Shown piece after piece: positions 1 through 7,454 of a stretch of 7,873 bases of DNA (positions within the stretch are counted from its first letter, which is position 1; each line of letters begins with the position of its first letter). Below the pieces are notes generated by a model that worked only from the letters and a program-made list of their open reading frames with translations, did not search any database and was not told the origin of the DNA. Both the position numbers and the translations under genes were made by a program. Source of the DNA: Desulfobacterales bacterium (GTDB lineage Bacteria > Desulfobacterota > Desulfobacteria > Desulfobacterales > Desulfosalsimonadaceae); contig JAGXLE010000058.1 of the NCBI GenBank assembly GCA_018334855.1, positions 1 to 7,873 of the forward strand. The letters are read 5' to 3'.

Positions 1-73
1 CCTGATCACAACAATTCATTGGTCTCCGCGGTTTTGCTGCATTACATCTAGACTTCCAAAGATTTTTTCTGAA

Positions 74-80
74 AAGGAGG
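74..80 (+). promoter_or_regulatory. Ribosome binding site of the DMT transporter gene
   Basis: AAGGAGG lies 7 nt before the ATG at 88, a near-ideal Shine-Dalgarno sequence and spacing. It fixes the start at 88 rather than at the in-frame ATG at 142. No convincing promoter is visible in the 87 bases left of the gene, so its promoter may lie outside the window. Confidence 0.8.
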
Positions 81-87
81 ACTGCAG

Positions 88-990
88 ATGAGAACAATCC
101 CAATCCGGGGCAAAGGGCTGGTGCATGCAGAGGACGCACGCATGCTCATAGTCATTAACTTCTGGGGCTTTACGTTTCTTTTTACCAAGCTGGGGCTCCA
201 GAGCCTTGACCCGCTTTCCTTTGCCAATCTCAGGGTTGCAAGCGCGGCGCTGGCACTTGTCGCAATGGCTGCATTTACCACGCGGCATCACGTTCGGGTC
301 CGCATGAACTTTAAAGACAACCTTCTTGCCCTTGTGCTCGGACTTCTGGGAATGGCCTGTTTCCCGTTTTGTTTCAGCCTTGCAATGAATTTCACTTCCG
401 CGGCAAATGCAGGGCTGATATTCGGCACAACTCCGGTTGCAGTTGCTCTTATCAGCCGGCTTTTGGGCATGGAGCAGCTTAAAGGAAGGCAGTGGGGCGG
501 GCTTTTGCTCTCGGTTGCCGGCATTGCCGTGATCCTGCTGCCGGCCGGTGCCCACTTTTCGTTTACCACGTTGCAGGGCGATCTGCTGATGGTTGCGGCC
601 ATGCTGAACTGGGCCCTGTATACCGTTGTCAGCCGTTTTGTTCCGCAAAAGCACTCCGGTCTGCAGTTTACTGCATACGGTGCACTGTGGGGATTTGGAG
701 GCCTCAGCCTGCTAAGTATCGAGACCCTGGCCGGACTGGCTCCGGGCGAGGTCAAGGCCGTGTCCTGGCTGGGGGGATTATGCGCGGGTGTTTTAGGCAC
801 GGCCGTATCCTATGTCATCTGGAACAATACCGTAAGGGTCATAGGGCCTGCGCGGACTGCCGTATATTTGAACCTGGTACCGCTGATTGCCGCAGTGAGT
901 GGATTTATAATTTTAAATGAATCCCTGGGTTTGCAGCATCTGCTTGCCGCATGCCTGATTATTCCCGGAATTCTTATGACCCGCCGATAA
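88..990 (+). CDS. EamA/DMT-superfamily membrane transporter
   Basis: This is a 300-residue, very hydrophobic protein of the usual length for the ten-helix drug/metabolite transporter superfamily. It shows the tandem two-domain EamA architecture. The first half starts with the family-like motif around W26-G-F-T-F...K34 and has R49 in helix 2. The second half starts near residue 165 (GDLLMVAAMLNWALYTVVSR). It ends with G253-P-A-R-T-A-V-Y-L-N-L-V-P and the L-N-E278 motif before the last helix, which mirrors L-G-M-E-Q around 126-130 in the first half. Both halves are intact, so the gene looks functional. The family exports or imports small metabolites such as amino acids, nucleosides or sugars across the inner membrane. 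The substrate cannot be predicted here. It lies upstream of the nitrogen operon on the same strand, but a 332-bp spacer with its own sigma-54 promoter separates them, so it is probably a separate transcription unit. Family membership is secure. Function is only generic. Confidence 0.88.
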   Translation: MRTIPIRGKGLVHAEDARMLIVINFWGFTFLFTKLGLQSLDPLSFANLRVASAALALVAMAAFTTRHHVRVRMNFKDNLLALVLGLLGMACFPFCFSLAMNFTSAANAGLIFGTTPVAVALISRLLGMEQLKGRQWGGLLLSVAGIAVILLPAGAHFSFTTLQGDLLMVAAMLNWALYTVVSRFVPQKHSGLQFTAYGALWGFGGLSLLSIETLAGLAPGEVKAVSWLGGLCAGVLGTAVSYVIWNNTVRVIGPARTAVYLNLVPLIAAVSGFIILNESLGLQHLLAACLIIPGILMTRR

Positions 991-1165
991 TGGGATTGTA
1001 ATTATTCTCAGATAAGAATTAATAAAAAAAGTTTGCCCCGGCGTCGGTAGCTCTCCGTGAATCTGGTTTGTAATCCGGCGCTATTAATTGTGAAATTATA
1101 ACAGAATCTCTTTTGCTTTTCACGTAATCCTTTGTATATTCTTTCCAGGAAAATAAAGTGGGAGC

Positions 1166-1180
1166 TTACAAAATTGTTAA
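1166..1180 (+). promoter_or_regulatory. Candidate activator site 1 upstream of glnD
   Basis: TTACAAAATTGTTAA is the first of two similar 15-bp motifs. Its centre is about 132 bp before the predicted sigma-54 start at 1305. It shares TACA-NNN-TTGT with the motif 21 bp downstream and with two motifs upstream of the second sigma-54 promoter. A 21-bp spacing puts the two copies on the same face of the helix, as expected for adjacent sites of a sigma-54 enhancer-binding protein. The role is inferred and the protein is unknown. Confidence 0.4.
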
Positions 1181-1186
1181 ATCAAC

Positions 1187-1201
1187 TTACATTTTTGTTT
1201 A
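1187..1201 (+). promoter_or_regulatory. Candidate activator site 2 upstream of glnD
   Basis: TTACATTTTTGTTTA is centred about 111 bp before the predicted start at 1305. Its TACATTTTTGT core recurs exactly at 7252-7262 and, inverted, at 7283-7293, both upstream of the other sigma-54 promoter of the window. I noticed no further copy elsewhere. Position and recurrence suggest an upstream activating sequence. Confidence 0.45.
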
Positions 1202-1239
1202 TTTCTTTTGTGTACCCGAAAAAATTTTGAAAATACAAC

Positions 1240-1261
1240 ATACTGTTTTTAAAAACAATAT
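1240..1261. repeat. 22-bp imperfect palindrome between activator sites and promoter
   Basis: The core TGTTTTTAAAAACA (1244-1257) is a perfect 14-bp palindrome. It extends to 22 bp with one mismatched pair (1243/1258). The centre lies about 55 bp before the predicted glnD start, between the candidate upstream sites and the -24 element. It could be an operator, a bending site or an IHF-like region. The AT-only centre makes a chance origin possible. Confidence 0.4.
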
Positions 1262-1278
1262 TTCATAAAACCAAAAAA

Positions 1279-1293
1279 TGGCACAGGAGTTGC
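1279..1293 (+). promoter_or_regulatory. Sigma-54 (RpoN) promoter of the glnD-amtB-glnB-glnA operon
   Basis: TGGCACAGGAGTTGC has the invariant GG (1280-1281) and GC (1292-1293) with the exact -24/-12 spacing. It also has the full TGGCAC and TTGC(T) blocks. Counting the C at 1293 as -12 puts the transcript start near 1305, which leaves a leader of only about 18 nt before glnD. Sigma-54 promoters need an ATPase activator, so this points to activator-dependent, probably nitrogen-status, control of the whole operon. Confidence 0.85.
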
Positions 1294-1309
1294 TTCTGTA
1301 AAAGCAAAC

Positions 1310-1314
1310 GGAGG
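1310..1314 (+). promoter_or_regulatory. Ribosome binding site deciding the glnD start
   Basis: GGAGG lies 8 nt before GTG 1323, which favours that codon. A second, weaker GAGG (1320-1323) lies 11 nt before the in-frame ATG at 1335, so a start four codons later cannot be excluded. Confidence 0.65.
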
Positions 1315-1322
1315 AATTAGAG

Positions 1323-3932
1323 GTGGCAAATTACATGTTAAAAAACCAGGAACAGGATCCGGCCGCGCTGCTGAAAAGGAAGCGGGAGGAGCTGATTGCT
1401 TCGGCGGTGCAGTGGGAGCCTTCGGAATTTATCCGGATCCATGCCGAGCTTTTTGACTCCTATTTCAGGCAGTGCTTTGCCGCAAGCCAGGTCGGGCCAG
1501 GTCTGGCCATTAACAGAAATCCGTATGCTGTAATTGCTTTGGGCGGATACGGACGGGCTGAACAGTGCGTATTTTCAGACGTGGACCTGCTGCTGCTGTT
1601 TGAAAAATCGGTTCCCGACGAGGCCGAAGACCTGATCAGGGAGTATGTATATCCCCTGTGGGATCTGGGTCTGGAGGTGGGCTATGCCACCCGGTCGCTG
1701 CGCGAATGCGTAAAAATGGCAAAAGAGGACCTGGAAATATTGACATCTGTTCTCGATGCCCGGTTTTTGTGCGGAATTTCCTCGGTTTATGCCGACCTGA
1801 CCTCCCGGATACGCGAAAAGGTGCTCTCCCGGGCACCCAACAAAATCATTCGTTCCCTGGTGGAGCGCAACCGAGGACGGCATGAGCATTACGGGGATTC
1901 GACGTTTCTTCTGGAGCCGAACCTGAAAGAAGGCGCGGGCGGGCTGCGCGATTATCATACCATGCGGTGGATCGGCAGGATCAAGTATGATCTAAAGGAA
2001 CTGCGCGACCTTGAATACCACGGGGCCCTGTCGAGCGGGGAATACGAAAACCTGTGCAATGCGCTTTCCTTTATATGGCAGATAAGAAACCGGCTGCACT
2101 ATTTTACGGGCCGCAAGTGCGACCAGTTGTATTTCAACTACCAGATCCGGCTGGCAGAAGAGATGGAATTGACGGAAAAAGACGGCCAGCTTCCGGTGGA
2201 ACGGCTGATGAGTGATCTTCATGCAAAAATGGAGCATGTAAAGCAGCAGTTGCTGTTGTTTCTATTCGAACTGGGGTTTGAAAAGCCTTCGCGCCGCAGT
2301 TTCGGTTTTCGCAGGCATCCGGAGGCTCCGGGAATAGAGATCAGCCGGGGTGGATTGAGCTTTCAGTCGTCAAATCACATAGTGAAATCGCCTGTGCTGC
2401 TGATACAGATTTTCGAGACCGCGGCCAGGCTGCGAATGCCGCTTACCCGGGAGGCCGGCCGCCTGGTGCGCGAGTTCGGCTACCTCGTGGACGACGATTT
2501 CCGGGCGGATCCCGAAGTGCGGCGCGCATTTGAAAATATTTTACAGACTCCCGCAGGCCCGGCCAACGTGCTGGAGCAGATGCTGGAAACAGGCTTTCTG
2601 GTGTGTATGATCCCGGAATTTGAAGACATCGTGGACCGGATCCAGTTTGATGCATATCATCTTTACCCTGTGGACCGCCACAGCCTGCGCACGGTTTATT
2701 ATATCAAGTCTTTTGCGGAAAACAGGACTGAAGGCGTGGATCATCTGTGTGTAAGGATCTACAACGGGCTGAAACGAAAGCACCTGCTTTTGCTCGCTGC
2801 CCTGCTCCACGATATCGGCAAGAGCCGTGGCGACGGCAAGCATTCTGACACCGGCGCGGAAATGTCAAAACAGATCATGGCGCGCCTGGGCTACGGCCGG
2901 AAAGAGGCGGACGTGGTTTCCTTTTTAATTGAAAATCACCTGCTGCTGGTCAAGACCGCAAGCCGCCGTGATATACATGACGAGGAAACCGCCATCCGAA
3001 TTGCCCGGGAGATCGGCCATGTAAATATTTTGAAAATGCTCTACTTGTTAACGGTTGCAGACTGCATGGCCACCGGCCCCAAGGCCTGGAACGACTGGAC
3101 TGCCGCACTGGTGCGGGACTTTTTTTTGAAAATTTTAGGGATCCTGGAAAAGGGAGAGCTTGCAACCACCGGGGCTGTACGCCGAGTGGAGAAGAAAAAG
3201 GAGTATGTGCGCCGGGCGGCCGATTTTCAGAGCACGGATATCGAGGCCATGATCGGGGTGCTTTCTCCCAGGTATCTGCTCTACACAGAGGCCGGTGACA
3301 TAGTCTCCCATTTAAAGCTGTACCAAAGGCTGGCAGAAGGCGAGTTCGCATGGGACATCACGCCGGATGAGGCCTCCAAAACCCGCACCGTGGTGATTTG
3401 TGCAAAGGACCGCCCCGGGCTTTTCGCAAAAATCGCCGGGGTCTTTACCTTAAACAACATCGATATATTAGATGCCCAGATATACACGTGGAAAAACGAT
3501 ATCGCCCTGGACATTTTCACGGTAACCCCACCGCCGGACCAGATATTTGAAGACGAGCGGTGGCAGAGGGCGGCACGGGACATGGAAGCAGCCCTTGCCG
3601 GAAAGCTCGACCTTTCCCGGGCGCTTGAAGACAAGCAGCTCAGGGCGAAAAAGGCAGGTGTGGAAGCACGGCCCAACAGGGTGGAAATAGATAATGAAAG
3701 CTCGAGCTTCTACACGATTGTTGAAGTATTTACCTATGATTTTCCGGGGCTTTTGTACCGGATAACGGATGCTCTGACCAGAAATGGTCTGGATATATGG
3801 GTCGCAAAGATTGCGACCAAGGTAGACCAGGTAGTTGACGTCTTTTACGTGCGCGATGAGCAGGGCGGCAAGGTCGATGCACCTGAGCGGGTCGAGCAGA
3901 TACGGTCCCGGGTGCTTTCCGTGCTGCCCTGA
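1323..3932 (+). CDS. glnD: Bifunctional [protein-PII] uridylyltransferase / uridylyl-removing enzyme GlnD
   Basis: This cytoplasmic glutamine sensor adds UMP to PII when glutamine is low and removes it when glutamine is high. At 869 residues it is close to the E. coli length (about 890). Domains appear in family order. The nucleotidyltransferase has G74-G-Y-G-R78 and S85-D86-V-D88. The conserved linker EPNLKEGAGGLRD spans 198-210. The HD hydrolase domain includes H453, H496-D497 (LLHDIGK), H507 and H539. ACT domain 1 covers about 688-740 (DRPGLFAKIAG) and ACT domain 2 about 795-865 (DFPGLLYRITDAL). All key catalytic residues are present, so both activities are expected. The start is GTG 1323, supported by GGAGG at 1310-1314, with ATG 1335 as the alternative. 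It is the first gene after a sigma-54 promoter and lies 50 bp before amtB. Having it first in the operon with its own target PII is notable, because in enterobacteria glnD is unlinked to glnK-amtB and glnA. Confidence 0.97.
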   Translation: MANYMLKNQEQDPAALLKRKREELIASAVQWEPSEFIRIHAELFDSYFRQCFAASQVGPGLAINRNPYAVIALGGYGRAEQCVFSDVDLLLLFEKSVPDEAEDLIREYVYPLWDLGLEVGYATRSLRECVKMAKEDLEILTSVLDARFLCGISSVYADLTSRIREKVLSRAPNKIIRSLVERNRGRHEHYGDSTFLLEPNLKEGAGGLRDYHTMRWIGRIKYDLKELRDLEYHGALSSGEYENLCNALSFIWQIRNRLHYFTGRKCDQLYFNYQIRLAEEMELTEKDGQLPVERLMSDLHAKMEHVKQQLLLFLFELGFEKPSRRSFGFRRHPEAPGIEISRGGLSFQSSNHIVKSPVLLIQIFETAARLRMPLTREAGRLVREFGYLVDDDFRADPEVRRAFENILQTPAGPANVLEQMLETGFLVCMIPEFEDIVDRIQFDAYHLYPVDRHSLRTVYYIKSFAENRTEGVDHLCVRIYNGLKRKHLLLLAALLHDIGKSRGDGKHSDTGAEMSKQIMARLGYGRKEADVVSFLIENHLLLVKTASRRDIHDEETAIRIAREIGHVNILKMLYLLTVADCMATGPKAWNDWTAALVRDFFLKILGILEKGELATTGAVRRVEKKKEYVRRAADFQSTDIEAMIGVLSPRYLLYTEAGDIVSHLKLYQRLAEGEFAWDITPDEASKTRTVVICAKDRPGLFAKIAGVFTLNNIDILDAQIYTWKNDIALDIFTVTPPPDQIFEDERWQRAARDMEAALAGKLDLSRALEDKQLRAKKAGVEARPNRVEIDNESSSFYTIVEVFTYDFPGLLYRITDALTRNGLDIWVAKIATKVDQVVDVFYVRDEQGGKVDAPERVEQIRSRVLSVLP

Positions 3933-3982
3933 TAAGCGGGCGGATAAGGCGTATTCCAACAATTTTGCAAAAGGAGCGGGAA

Positions 3983-5284
3983 ATGATCAAAAAATTTTCA
4001 GGTGCATTGTTTATGTTTTTGCTGGTGCTGCTGCCTGCGGCATCGGCAAACGCTGGTCAGGGCATGGATACCGGGGATACGGCATGGATAATAGTTGCCA
4101 CCGCCCTGGTTATGATGATGACCCCGGCCGGGCTCGCGCTGTTTTACGGCGGCATGTCAAGGTATAAAAACCTGCTTAACACCCTGGCCATGACCTTTGT
4201 GGCATATTGTCTGGCAAGTGTTATATGGGTCGTGTGGGGATATACGCTGGCATTCGGCCCGGATGCGGCCGGAATAATTGGCGGGCTCAACCATTTATTT
4301 CTGGCAGGCATAACTCCGCAGAGCCTGTCGGGCAGCATTCCCACCCTGGTGTTCGTGGTTTTTCAGATGACTTTTGCCGCCATCACCGTTGCTCTGGTGC
4401 TGGGGGCTATTGTGGACAGGATGAAGTTTTCCGCCTGGATCATATTCACGGTGCTGTGGCTGACCGTGGTCTACAGCCCGGTGGCCCACTGGGTGTGGGG
4501 CGGCGGCTGGATGCATTCCATGGGCGCCTTAGACTTTGCCGGGGGAAACGTGGTGCATATCAATGCGGGTGTGGCCGGGCTGGTGCTTTCCATGATGGTG
4601 GGCAAGCGGCTCGGCTATGGTAAGGAGGCGATGTTTCCGTCCAGCATTACGTTGACTGCGGTGGGAGCGGCTCTTTTGTGGTTCGGCTGGTTCGGGTTTA
4701 ATGCCGGAAGCCAGCTTGCCGCAGATGGGGTTGCAGCCTCTGCTTTCCTTGTTACCAACACATCTGCGGCCATGGGTGCGCTGGCCTGGATGTTTGCAGA
4801 GTGGTACACGGAGCAGCGGCCCACCGTGCTTGGCATCGCCTCGGGCATAGTGGCCGGGCTGGTGGCCATCACACCGGCTGCCGGGTTTGTCAACATGCCG
4901 GCAGCCCTGATTATCGGGGCAGTGGCCGGAGTGCTGGGATTTTACAGCGTGGCAAAATTAAAGCAGAAGCTCGGATATGACGATTCCCTGGATGCTTTTG
5001 GCGTGCACGGAATTTGCGGCATGTGGGGTGCGCTTGCAACTGGGATATTTGCCAATCCGGCAATTACAGAGGGTGCCGCGGGTCTGCTTTACGGCAACCC
5101 GAAGCAGGTTGTCATACAACTGGTCTCCATTGTTGCCACTATAGCGTTTTCTGCTGCAGCAACTTTCGTGGTGGTGCTTGTAACGCGGTTTGCGGCAGGC
5201 GGGCTGCGCGTTGAATCAGACAATGAGATCAAGGGGCTTGACAGCACCGTCCACGGCGAACGGGCCTTTGAGATCACAGGCTGA
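3983..5284 (+). CDS. amtB: Ammonium transporter (Amt/MEP/Rh family)
   Basis: This inner-membrane ammonium channel has 433 residues. An N-terminal signal-peptide-like segment (MIKKF, hydrophobic core, then a likely cut after S21-A-N-A24) precedes the eleven-helix Amt fold, as in E. coli AmtB. Conserved features are F131 in the Phe-gate segment (FQMTFAAIT), W172 in VWGGG, and D184-F-A-G-G with the twin-His pore residues H192 (VVHINAG) and H342 (FGVHGICGMWG). The cytoplasmic tail is also typical (GLRVESDNEIKGLDSTVHGE), and PII docks on that part of the channel. The ATG at 3983 is chosen because AAGGAG (3971-3976) is well spaced from it. The in-frame TTG at 3965 would put that site inside the coding region. 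It lies 50 bp after glnD and 50 bp before the PII gene, the classical amtB-PII linkage in which deuridylylated PII blocks the channel. Confidence 0.96.
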   Translation: MIKKFSGALFMFLLVLLPAASANAGQGMDTGDTAWIIVATALVMMMTPAGLALFYGGMSRYKNLLNTLAMTFVAYCLASVIWVVWGYTLAFGPDAAGIIGGLNHLFLAGITPQSLSGSIPTLVFVVFQMTFAAITVALVLGAIVDRMKFSAWIIFTVLWLTVVYSPVAHWVWGGGWMHSMGALDFAGGNVVHINAGVAGLVLSMMVGKRLGYGKEAMFPSSITLTAVGAALLWFGWFGFNAGSQLAADGVAASAFLVTNTSAAMGALAWMFAEWYTEQRPTVLGIASGIVAGLVAITPAAGFVNMPAALIIGAVAGVLGFYSVAKLKQKLGYDDSLDAFGVHGICGMWGALATGIFANPAITEGAAGLLYGNPKQVVIQLVSIVATIAFSAAATFVVVLVTRFAAGGLRVESDNEIKGLDSTVHGERAFEITG

Positions 5285-5294
5285 CAGGTATAAT
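5268..5294 (+). promoter_or_regulatory. Weak candidate internal sigma-70-type promoter before glnB
   Basis: A perfect TATAAT (5289-5294) follows TTGAGA (5268-5273) across a 15-bp spacer, which is shorter than the preferred 17 bp. The hexamers overlap the end of amtB and the gap before the PII gene. If used, it would give basal glnB-glnA expression independent of the sigma-54 promoter. A chance match is quite possible in this AT-rich gap. Confidence 0.22.
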
Positions 5295-5307
5295 TTTTCC
5301 CTGATAA

Positions 5308-5673
<366 letters not shown>

Positions 5674-5754
5674 AATGTCCAATAAGCCAATATCGGGATA
5701 AACAAAATGCAGGTTTCGAACTTAATCCGTTAATTTAACTCATAGGAGGAGACA

Positions 5755-7170
5755 ATGTCACAGCCAAAAAATGTACTGGATTTAATCAAACAGGAGGGCA
5801 TCCGGGTGGTGGATATCCGGTTTATGGACTTTCCGGGCATCTGGCAGCATTTTACAGTGCCGGTAAGCGAAATGGACGAGGATTCCTTCGAGGACGGCTA
5901 CGGGTTTGACGGCTCGAGCATCCGGGGCTGGCAGCCGATAAATGCAAGCGACATGCTCGTGGTCCCGGATCCGGCAACCGCCAAGATTGACCCGTTCTAC
6001 GATGAAAAGACCCTGGTGTTAATCGGCAACATCGTGGACCCGGTCACCAGGGAGGCATATTCCAGGGACCCGCGCCACGTGGCCCATAAGGCGGAAAACT
6101 ACCTGAGACAGAGCGGCATCGGGGACACGGCCTTTATCGGTCCGGAGGCAGAGTTTTTTATTTTTGATGATGTGCGGTTTGACTCGCAGCGAAACAAGTC
6201 CTTCTACATGGTCGATTCGGTGGAAGGGGTCTGGAACACCGGCCGCGACGAAAACCCCAACCTTGCATACAAGCCGCGCCACAAGGAGGGCTACTTTCCG
6301 GTGCCGCCCATGGACAAGGGCCAGGACATCCGCACGGAGATGATGCTGACCCTGGAAGACCTGGGCATTGACGTGGAATGCCAGCATCACGAGGTGGCCA
6401 CTGCCGGCCAGGGCGAAATCGACATGCGGTTCAAGCCGCTTATGGAGATGGGTGACCAGTTGGTGTGGTTTAAATACGTACTCAAAAACGTTGCCAGAAA
6501 ACATAACAAAACCGTGACTTTTATGCCCAAACCCCTGTTTGAGGACAACGGCACCGGGATGCACACACATGTCAGCATCTGGAGAGACGGAAATCCGCTG
6601 TTTGCAGGAGACAAGTACGCCGGCCTTTCGCAGGAGGCGTTATACGCCGTGGGCGGAATTTTAAAGCACTGCAAGGCTCTGTGCGCGTTTACAAATCCTA
6701 CGACAAATTCTTACAAGCGCCTGGTGCCCGGTTTTGAGGCTCCCGTGAACCTGGCCTATTCGAGCAGAAACCGGAGTGCCGCGGTCAGGATACCCATGTA
6801 TTCGGCCTCTCCCAAGGCAAAGCGCATAGAGTTCCGCACGCCTGATCCTTCCTGTAACGGATATCTGGCGTTTTCAGCCGTGCTCATGGCCGTGATAGAC
6901 GGAATCGAAAACAAGATAGATCCGGGCGATCCCATGGACAAAAACATCTATGATCTTCCGCCCGAGGAGCTCGCCCAGATTGATTCCGCGCCGGGTTCGC
7001 TTGACGAAGCCCTTGCAGCCCTGGCCGAAGACCATGAATTTCTGCTGAAGGGCGATGTGTTTACAAAAGATGTGATCGAGCGCTGGATCGAGTACAAGAC
7101 GGAAAACGAGGTCAATGCAGTCCAGCTCCGGCCCCATCCGCATGAGTTTTTTCTTTATTACGACATTTAG
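5755..7170 (+). CDS. glnA: Type I glutamine synthetase (GSI-beta type)
   Basis: This enzyme makes glutamine from glutamate, ammonia and ATP, and works as a cytoplasmic dodecamer. At 471 residues it matches the usual bacterial GSI length. The beta-grasp domain has the DGSSIRGW loop with D52. The catalytic domain carries EAEFFIF, the ATP-site block K259[11 protein letters not shown]270, E328 (FEAP flap) and E359-F-R361. Y399 in [10 protein letters not shown] is the conserved adenylylation tyrosine, which marks the adenylylated beta subtype. The adenylyltransferase GlnE is not in this window. One small oddity is E263, where many homologues have Gly (KPLFGDNG). AGGAGG (5744-5749) lies 5 nt before the ATG. 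It is the last gene of the operon, with a strong terminator 31 bp after its stop. No sigma-54 element is seen directly before it, so nitrogen control probably comes from the promoter ahead of glnD. Confidence 0.97.
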   Translation: MSQPKNVLDLIKQEGIRVVDIRFMDFPGIWQHFTVPVSEMDEDSFEDGYGFDGSSIRGWQPINASDMLVVPDPATAKIDPFYDEKTLVLIGNIVDPVTREAYSRDPRHVAHKAENYLRQSGIGDTAFIGPEAEFFIFDDVRFDSQRNKSFYMVDSVEGVWNTGRDENPNLAYKPRHKEGYFPVPPMDKGQDIRTEMMLTLEDLGIDVECQHHEVATAGQGEIDMRFKPLMEMGDQLVWFKYVLKNVARKHNKTVTFMPKPLFEDNGTGMHTHVSIWRDGNPLFAGDKYAGLSQEALYAVGGILKHCKALCAFTNPTTNSYKRLVPGFEAPVNLAYSSRNRSAAVRIPMYSASPKAKRIEFRTPDPSCNGYLAFSAVLMAVIDGIENKIDPGDPMDKNIYDLPPEELAQIDSAPGSLDEALAALAEDHEFLLKGDVFTKDVIERWIEYKTENEVNAVQLRPHPHEFFLYYDI

Positions 7171-7201
7171 CCCCCTCCCTCCCGCCCGCAAGGGCAGATG
7201 T

Positions 7202-7239
7202 AAAAAAGGCGGCCTTTTAAAGCGGGGCCGCCTTTTTTT
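7202..7239 (+). terminator. Rho-independent terminator of the glnD-glnA operon
   Basis: A 13-bp perfect stem is formed by AAAAAAGGCGGCC (7202-7214) and GGCCGCCTTTTTT (7226-7238). It has an 11-nt loop and a seven-T tract (7233-7239). The seven GC pairs next to the U-tract make it a strong intrinsic terminator. The A-run on the other side gives some capacity in reverse as well. Confidence 0.93.
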
Positions 7240-7250
7240 ATTCCCTGTGA

Positions 7251-7265
7251 TTACATTTTTGTAAT
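7251..7265 (+). promoter_or_regulatory. Candidate activator site 3 (upstream of second sigma-54 promoter)
   Basis: TTACATTTTTGTAAT is itself dyad-like (TTACA/TGTAA) and is centred about 147 bp before the predicted start at 7405. It shares the first 12 bases with the glnD site at 1187-1201. It forms the left arm of an 11-bp inverted repeat with the next site. Confidence 0.45.
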
Positions 7266-7293
7266 AATTGGCTTTTTGCCTAACAAAAATGTA
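7252..7293. repeat. 11-bp inverted repeat with a nested small hairpin
   Basis: The arms TACATTTTTGT (7252-7262) and ACAAAAATGTA (7283-7293) are perfect inverted copies separated by 20 bp. Inside the spacer GGC-TTTTT-GCC (7270-7280) forms a smaller nested stem. It may be a paired binding site for a DNA-binding protein or a structured RNA element. The recurrence of the arm sequence upstream of glnD favours the first. Confidence 0.7.
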
Positions 7294-7294
7294 G
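7280..7294 (-). promoter_or_regulatory. Candidate activator site 4 (inverted copy)
   Basis: Read on the minus strand this is CTACATTTTTGTTAG, with the same TACATTTTTGT core as sites 2 and 3. It is centred about 118 bp before the predicted start at 7405. Its distance to the promoter is close to that of glnD site 2 (111 bp). Confidence 0.42.
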
Positions 7295-7378
7295 AATAAT
7301 TATTTTGGGCATGAATTGTTTTTTGCAATATAGATTGTAAATTCAAGTGGTTATTTTTCAGTTTGGGAAACAGGAGAA

Positions 7379-7393
7379 TGGCATGCTCCTTGC
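7379..7393 (+). promoter_or_regulatory. Second sigma-54 (RpoN) promoter
   Basis: TGGCATGCTCCTTGC has the invariant GG (7380-7381) and GC (7392-7393) at the required spacing. It matches the extended TGGCAYG-N4-TTGC consensus, but the base after TTGC is G rather than A/T. The predicted start is near 7405, about 116 nt before a Shine-Dalgarno-supported ATG at 7521. It sits beyond the operon terminator and therefore serves a different transcript from glnA. Confidence 0.75.
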
Positions 7394-7403
7394 GCAGTAA
7401 ATA

Positions 7404-7426
7404 TGCAGACCTTTCAGGTCAGTGCA
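7404..7426 (+). other. Hairpin at the predicted 5' end of the second sigma-54 transcript
   Basis: GACCT (7408-7412) and AGGTC (7416-7420) pair across a TTC loop. The flanking TGCA (7404-7407) and TGCA (7423-7426) extend the stem with a 2-nt bulge (AG). It begins at the predicted transcript start (about 7405), so it would cap the leader RNA. Its function is unknown. Confidence 0.4.
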
Positions 7427-7454
7427 TCAGGATTTTACTGAAATCATAACACGA

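Larger units (their letters stand above)
991..1278. other. AT-rich regulatory spacer upstream of the glnD operon
   Basis: This stretch has no credible gene. It is far more AT-rich than its neighbours, apart from a short GC-richer patch around 1035-1080. Right after the DMT stop there is only a weak 5-bp AT hairpin (ATTCT/AGAAT, about 1004-1019) followed by an A-rich run, and no convincing intrinsic terminator. The right half holds two similar 15-bp motifs (1166-1180 and 1187-1201) and a 22-bp imperfect palindrome (1240-1261). All sit upstream of the sigma-54 promoter, and they are described separately. Confidence 0.7.
7240..7378. other. AT-rich gene-free spacer upstream of the second sigma-54 promoter
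   Basis: This stretch follows the operon terminator and holds no credible gene. Its left part contains a long inverted repeat (7252-7293). The remainder up to the -24 element at 7379 is plain AT-rich DNA with T-tracts, a possible bend between activator sites and promoter. Confidence 0.7.

Noticed and set aside
16..654. Long minus-strand open frame over the DMT transporter gene
   Set aside because: Composition is low-hydrophobic and rich in Lys, Arg and Cys with no family resemblance. It is the antisense shadow of a clear membrane protein gene.
1004..1030. Intrinsic terminator of the DMT transporter gene
   Set aside because: Only a 5-bp AT stem followed by A residues is visible, with no GC stem or T-tract on the coding strand.
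1175..1191. NifA-type site TGT-N11-ACA spanning the two motifs upstream of glnD
   Set aside because: The usual NifA spacing is N10, and no equivalent arrangement occurs upstream of the second sigma-54 promoter. The shared TACA-NNN-TTGT motif explains both regions better. It remains a possible alternative at glnD alone.
3965..3982. Upstream TTG start for amtB adding six residues
   Set aside because: It would place the AAGGAG sequence inside the coding region and put charged residues before a clean signal-like N-terminus. ATG 3983 fits better.
5674..5754. Separate sigma-54 promoter for glnA
   Set aside because: The 81-bp gap has no GG-N10-GC with TGGC/TTGC-like blocks.
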